In this document: positions 7,831-10,648 of the stretch, one piece after another | How positions within the stretch are numbered: the first letter of the stretch is position 1 | Layout: every line of letters starts with the position of its first letter | From: Bacteroidales bacterium | Lineage (GTDB): Bacteria; Bacteroidota; Bacteroidia; Bacteroidales; NBLH01 | Assembly (NCBI GenBank): GCA_029933755.1 | Contig: JAOZNO010000065.1 | Span: forward strand, 1-10,648 | Length of the DNA: 10,648 bases | Direction: 5' to 3' | Notes under the pieces: model-generated | Database searches by the model: none | What the model was told of the DNA's origin: nothing | What the model saw: only the letters and a program-made list of their open reading frames with translations | Program-made: the position numbers and the translations under genes

Positions 7831-8646
7831 TTATTCTTCTTTTTGATTTTGCATGCGAACTAAAAAATCTATTTTTTCATTTAATCTATCAACTTTCCTT
7901 TCTAACTCATCGGTATTATCCATAACCATAGAATCTACAAAAATAGAGTTTACCAAAGATAAACCAATAATACCACCAACAATAAGTATTATTACAAAAT
8001 ATCCTTTTATCAGAAAAGATGAAAAATTATCGACACCTTCTGATAACTCATCAGGAATTTCATACCAACCCTCAATTGTAAATATTTTAAAAATTGAATA
8101 CAACGATTTTAAAGGGTTACCAAAATAATGGGGGGAAATATCTTTAAAAAGATAACTGGATAAAACCGCAATTATAAAATTGAAAACGAATAATCCAAAA
8201 AGTACAAATACCGAAGCTTTCATTGCTCGCTGAACCCCTTTCACCAACTCCTCAATACCCGGGATAAATTTAAAAAACCTGAAAAACCTAAACACTCTGG
8301 ATATTCTAAAGATTAATAGAAAGCTAAGCCCATGAAGGTCACTTTGTATGATTAACAAAAAAACAGACGGTAATGAAAGAATTACAAGAATAAAATCGAG
8401 TTTGTTCCAATTAGACTGAATATAAGGACTCCAACCTAAATACCATATTTTAATGCTTGCTTCAATAAGAAATAAAATAGTTACAAAGCTATCAACTAAG
8501 GTAATCCAGTAAAGTAAATCATCACCAAATTCAGAAAAGCCTTCACTAAAGATTGTTATGGAGTTTATAACAATAATGGTAAGAATAAACCTATCATTTA
8601 AGAATAATCGTGTAATAAAATTAAGTTTATTGATATTGTTTTCCAT
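7831..8646 (-). CDS. Single-domain voltage-gated cation channel (NaChBac/ion_trans superfamily)
   Basis: The 271-residue protein is an inner-membrane six-helix channel subunit, expected to form homotetramers. S1 is about 19-35, S2 46-68, S3 82-101. S4 carries charges every third residue (R114, R117, R120, R123, K126 in FRISRVFRFFRFFKF), the mark of a working voltage sensor. A linker (129-143), S5 (144-166), a pore helix and the filter TIEGWYE (190-196), and S6 (about 209-241) follow. A heptad coiled coil at 245-267 (ELERKVDRLNEKIDFLVRM) matches the C-terminal assembly bundle of bacterial sodium channels. The filter has the conserved glutamate and tryptophan, but G replaces the serine of TLESW sodium channels and Y follows W, so Na+ versus Ca2+ preference is open. 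The length is normal for the family. The gene lies between the T9SS protein and the cyclase genes, in the same direction. Confidence 0.92.
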   Translation of the reverse strand: MENNINKLNFITRLFLNDRFILTIIVINSITIFSEGFSEFGDDLLYWITLVDSFVTILFLIEASIKIWYLGWSPYIQSNWNKLDFILVILSLPSVFLLIIQSDLHGLSFLLIFRISRVFRFFRFFKFIPGIEELVKGVQRAMKASVFVLFGLFVFNFIIAVLSSYLFKDISPHYFGNPLKSLYSIFKIFTIEGWYEIPDELSEGVDNFSSFLIKGYFVIILIVGGIIGLSLVNSIFVDSMVMDNTDELERKVDRLNEKIDFLVRMQNQKEE

Positions 8647-8770
8647 AAAGGGATTTAATATATTTTCTTAACATTGCTAAATTTAAGGGATTATAACTGA
8701 TTAGCCTATACGTTATTCCGCAACAAACCCTAAGGATACACGTCATTATTTATAAAAGTGTATTTCGGTT

Positions 8771-10432
8771 CTATCTAAATAATTGCACCGAACCATTTTT
8801 TATAATTTTCACTCCAAAATAATCAACCGCTTTTATATAATAATAATACACTCCAGGTGTCGCATCCTGATTTCCATTCAAGATTTTCCCATTCCAACCG
8901 GTTTGAGCTTCTTCAATTGATTTCCATCGGCAAACTGTTTTCCCCCAGCGTGAATAAATCCATCCTTCTAAACCTGCAAGATCATCAACATCTAAATTAA
9001 ATGAATCATTAACACCATCATTATTAGGACTAAAAACATTAGGTGGCTCATTAAAAACAGGATCTGGTATCGTAATCGTAATCGTTGTTGTATCTACATC
9101 TTCACATCCATCATCTGTTATAGCTGTATATATCACAATATAAATATCATCCGGATAAGTATAAGTATGTACAGGACTTTCTTCAATACTAACATCTGAT
9201 TCATCTCCAAAATCCCAGCGATACTCTGTTGCCCAACTGGTTTCACTTGTAAATGTAACATCCAAATCAAAGTCACCTTCAATTGGATTGGCAGTAAAAC
9301 TTGCTCCTTCAACACTAACAAATATACTAGTATCCTGCTTACAGGAAAAGTTATCAGTTACCTGGAATACATATTCACTATTCCCCTTATTAACAGGAGT
9401 AGCATTCGCACTGCCATCAGGTAAGGTATTTGAAACCCCATTTCCTATCCAGACAGGTAAACCATATGTGTTTTTAAATTCCCAGTCAGCAGGTAATAAA
9501 GCATCATTAAATTTTAGCCTAGCAGCAAAAACAAAACCTTTATCGGTGGCTTGATTATCAGTAAGTGTTATTGTCCACAGGCCATTTAATGAGCACCCTA
9601 ACAGGTTAGCAAATGGCTCATCTGAAGTATAACTTCCAGCAGGTAACTCGTCCCCACTTGGTGTTGCCGAATTCATCGCCCCATTATCAGGAATATTTAT
9701 CCAGTAGTAATAATAACCAACACCCACAAGGTCTGACGCTTCATCATCAATAGGCTCACCAAAATACTTATCCTCTCCACCAAAATCTTTCAGAATAATA
9801 GAACTTCCATTAGAACAAGTAAGCTCAATTTTTAAATTACTTAGATTAGTATGTTCCAACAAGACACCAATTGTATCAATATCAGTTACCGAACTTACCG
9901 TTTGCGACTTATCAAAACATTTAAAATCAAAGCTTGTAGAATATATATTTCCCTGAGAAAGCTCAACCGGACTATCCTCTTCAATCTCGTCAGGAACTTC
10001 GTATTCCCAGCTTACTGTATCAGCAATTCCTGTCAACCTCACAAATTGTCCAAGGCAAATAGGCTCCGCTCGGTCGCTTTCTGTTTTAGAAAAATCAGCA
10101 GTTAGTGACACCTGCACTTTCTGCAATGCATAGTCTTCATCTACACCTTTTGATGCTTCTACCCGAACAATATAACCACCACCTTCAACAAAAGGATGTT
10201 TAATTGTATCTAAATCCAACCCACTTTGAATCGATGATTCATCTCCAAAACTCCATTTATAAAGAACATCTGTTTCTGAAACTGCTCCGTTAGTAGCTTT
10301 CGCAACAAATTGAACGGAATCGTTCTGACAAGCATTGGCATTGGCAAGTTCAATTACAACTTTAAATTGCGAAAAGCTAGTTGTAGTAATTAATACAAAA
10401 AAAACAAGCAGGTAATAACTTTTTTTAATCAT
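8771..10432 (-). CDS. Secreted PKD / P-domain / PKD protein with T9SS type B sorting domain
   Basis: The 553-residue protein begins with a signal peptide (MIKKSYYLLVFFVLITTTSFS). A first PKD-type module spans about 24-110 (YKWSFGDES at 58-66). Residues about 178-308 resemble the P (Homo B) domain of proprotein convertases, ending in GLWTITLTDNQATDKG (284-299) and AARLKF. A second PKD module spans about 377-455 (YRWDFGDES at 404-412, SPVHTYTYPDD at 419-429). The C-terminal domain (about 463-553) starts with NVFSPNNDGVNDSF and ends in VQLFR, the gliding-motility-associated, type IX secretion type B signal. The protein is thus expected to cross the outer membrane by T9SS and stay at the surface or be released. 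No protease, glycosidase or other catalytic domain is visible, which suggests adhesion or binding. The start is ATG at 10432, directly ahead of the signal peptide; no Shine-Dalgarno sequence is evident. Confidence 0.93.
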   Translation of the reverse strand: MIKKSYYLLVFFVLITTTSFSQFKVVIELANANACQNDSVQFVAKATNGAVSETDVLYKWSFGDESSIQSGLDLDTIKHPFVEGGGYIVRVEASKGVDEDYALQKVQVSLTADFSKTESDRAEPICLGQFVRLTGIADTVSWEYEVPDEIEEDSPVELSQGNIYSTSFDFKCFDKSQTVSSVTDIDTIGVLLEHTNLSNLKIELTCSNGSSIILKDFGGEDKYFGEPIDDEASDLVGVGYYYYWINIPDNGAMNSATPSGDELPAGSYTSDEPFANLLGCSLNGLWTITLTDNQATDKGFVFAARLKFNDALLPADWEFKNTYGLPVWIGNGVSNTLPDGSANATPVNKGNSEYVFQVTDNFSCKQDTSIFVSVEGASFTANPIEGDFDLDVTFTSETSWATEYRWDFGDESDVSIEESPVHTYTYPDDIYIVIYTAITDDGCEDVDTTTITITIPDPVFNEPPNVFSPNNDGVNDSFNLDVDDLAGLEGWIYSRWGKTVCRWKSIEEAQTGWNGKILNGNQDATPGVYYYYIKAVDYFGVKIIKNGSVQLFR

Positions 10433-10506
10433 AACAAGTTTATTGAGGCTAAATAGAGTTTGTAATGTCAGTTTTTTTATAATATTTTTTTTTACATTTT
10501 GTTAAA

Positions 10507-10582
10507 AGTCAGCAGTTCTCAGTATTCAGTCGGCAACCACCTGTAATACAGCATCTTTTCTGCCTACTGTGAACTGCGTACT
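10507..10582. repeat. Symmetric 76-bp element of opposed ACTGNNN heptad arrays
   Basis: Two 24-bp arrays, each three 7-bp units of the form ACTGNNN (the first unit of the right array is TCTG) plus a trailing ACT, face opposite ways. The left one is on the minus strand (10507-10530), the right one on the plus strand (10559-10582). They are inverted copies with 18 of 24 matches, including GCAGTTCTCAGTA (10512-10524) against TACTGTGAACTGC (10565-10577) with one mismatch. The 28-bp centre contains the palindrome CTGTAATACAG (10541-10551). By hand count G+C is 35 of 76, well above the surrounding AT-rich DNA. It lies upstream of the T9SS protein gene and may be a dispersed intergenic repeat or a cruciform-forming element. 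Confidence 0.6.
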
Positions 10583-10648
10583 CTCTAACAAATTAACAAG
10601 AAAACTTACTTAAATGAACATTTTCAACTTTATGGACAAACACTAAAT

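Noticed and set aside
8736..8763. Inverted repeat ATACAC-N16-GTGTAT after the T9SS protein gene
   Set aside because: A 6-bp stem with a 16-nt loop and no T-run is within chance expectation for AT-rich intergenic DNA.
3687..10432. The whole set as a defence or mobile island
   Set aside because: There is no integrase, transposase, nuclease, toxin-antitoxin pair, tRNA boundary or direct repeat, and the genes point to housekeeping or envelope sensing functions.
10593..10648. Minus-strand frame open from the right edge to TAA at 10593-10595, possibly the tail of a neighbouring gene
   Set aside because: Only 17 codons are open, which is likely by chance, and the residues match no family I recognise.

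Overview
The window looks like chromosomal DNA from a member of the Bacteroidota. It is AT-rich. It carries a secreted protein with PKD modules ending in the gliding-motility/type IX secretion type B C-terminal domain, and a large propeller-Y_Y_Y sensor of the kind common in this phylum. Ribosome binding sites are weak or absent, and at least two genes have upstream matches to the Bacteroidota -7 element TAnnTTTG. No RNA genes, CRISPR arrays, insertion sequences or phage genes were seen.

Layout from left to right: (1) 1-3524, minus strand, a membrane-anchored sensor with a periplasmic beta-propeller, a Y_Y_Y domain, one transmembrane helix, a coiled coil and a SpoIIE/PP2C-type phosphatase, running off the left edge only a few residues short of its end. 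(2) 3687-4904, minus, an exported serpin with a strongly altered reactive-centre hinge. (3) 5092-6255, plus, an ArsA/Get3-type ATPase with a C-terminal HSP20-like domain, starting at GTG and divergent from the serpin. (4) 6261-7673, minus, a cytoplasmic class III adenylate cyclase fused to an HD phosphodiesterase-like domain, convergent with the ATPase across 5 bp. (5) 7831-8646, minus, a one-domain voltage-gated cation channel of the NaChBac superfamily with a TIEGW filter. (6) 8771-10432, minus, a secreted PKD / P-domain / PKD protein with a T9SS type B sorting domain. (7) 10433-10648, non-coding, containing a symmetric element built of ACTG-type heptads.

These genes do not form a recognised pathway or a known defence or mobile system. 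The common theme is sensing and envelope function: a transmembrane phosphatase sensor, a cyclic-nucleotide enzyme, an ion channel and two exported proteins. Genes 6, 5 and 4 lie in one direction with gaps of 124 and 157 bp, so co-transcription is possible but not shown. The best leads are the cyclase-phosphodiesterase fusion beside the ion channel, the serpin with a non-inhibitory-looking hinge, the lysine-rich insertion in the sensor propeller, and the heptad element at the right end.
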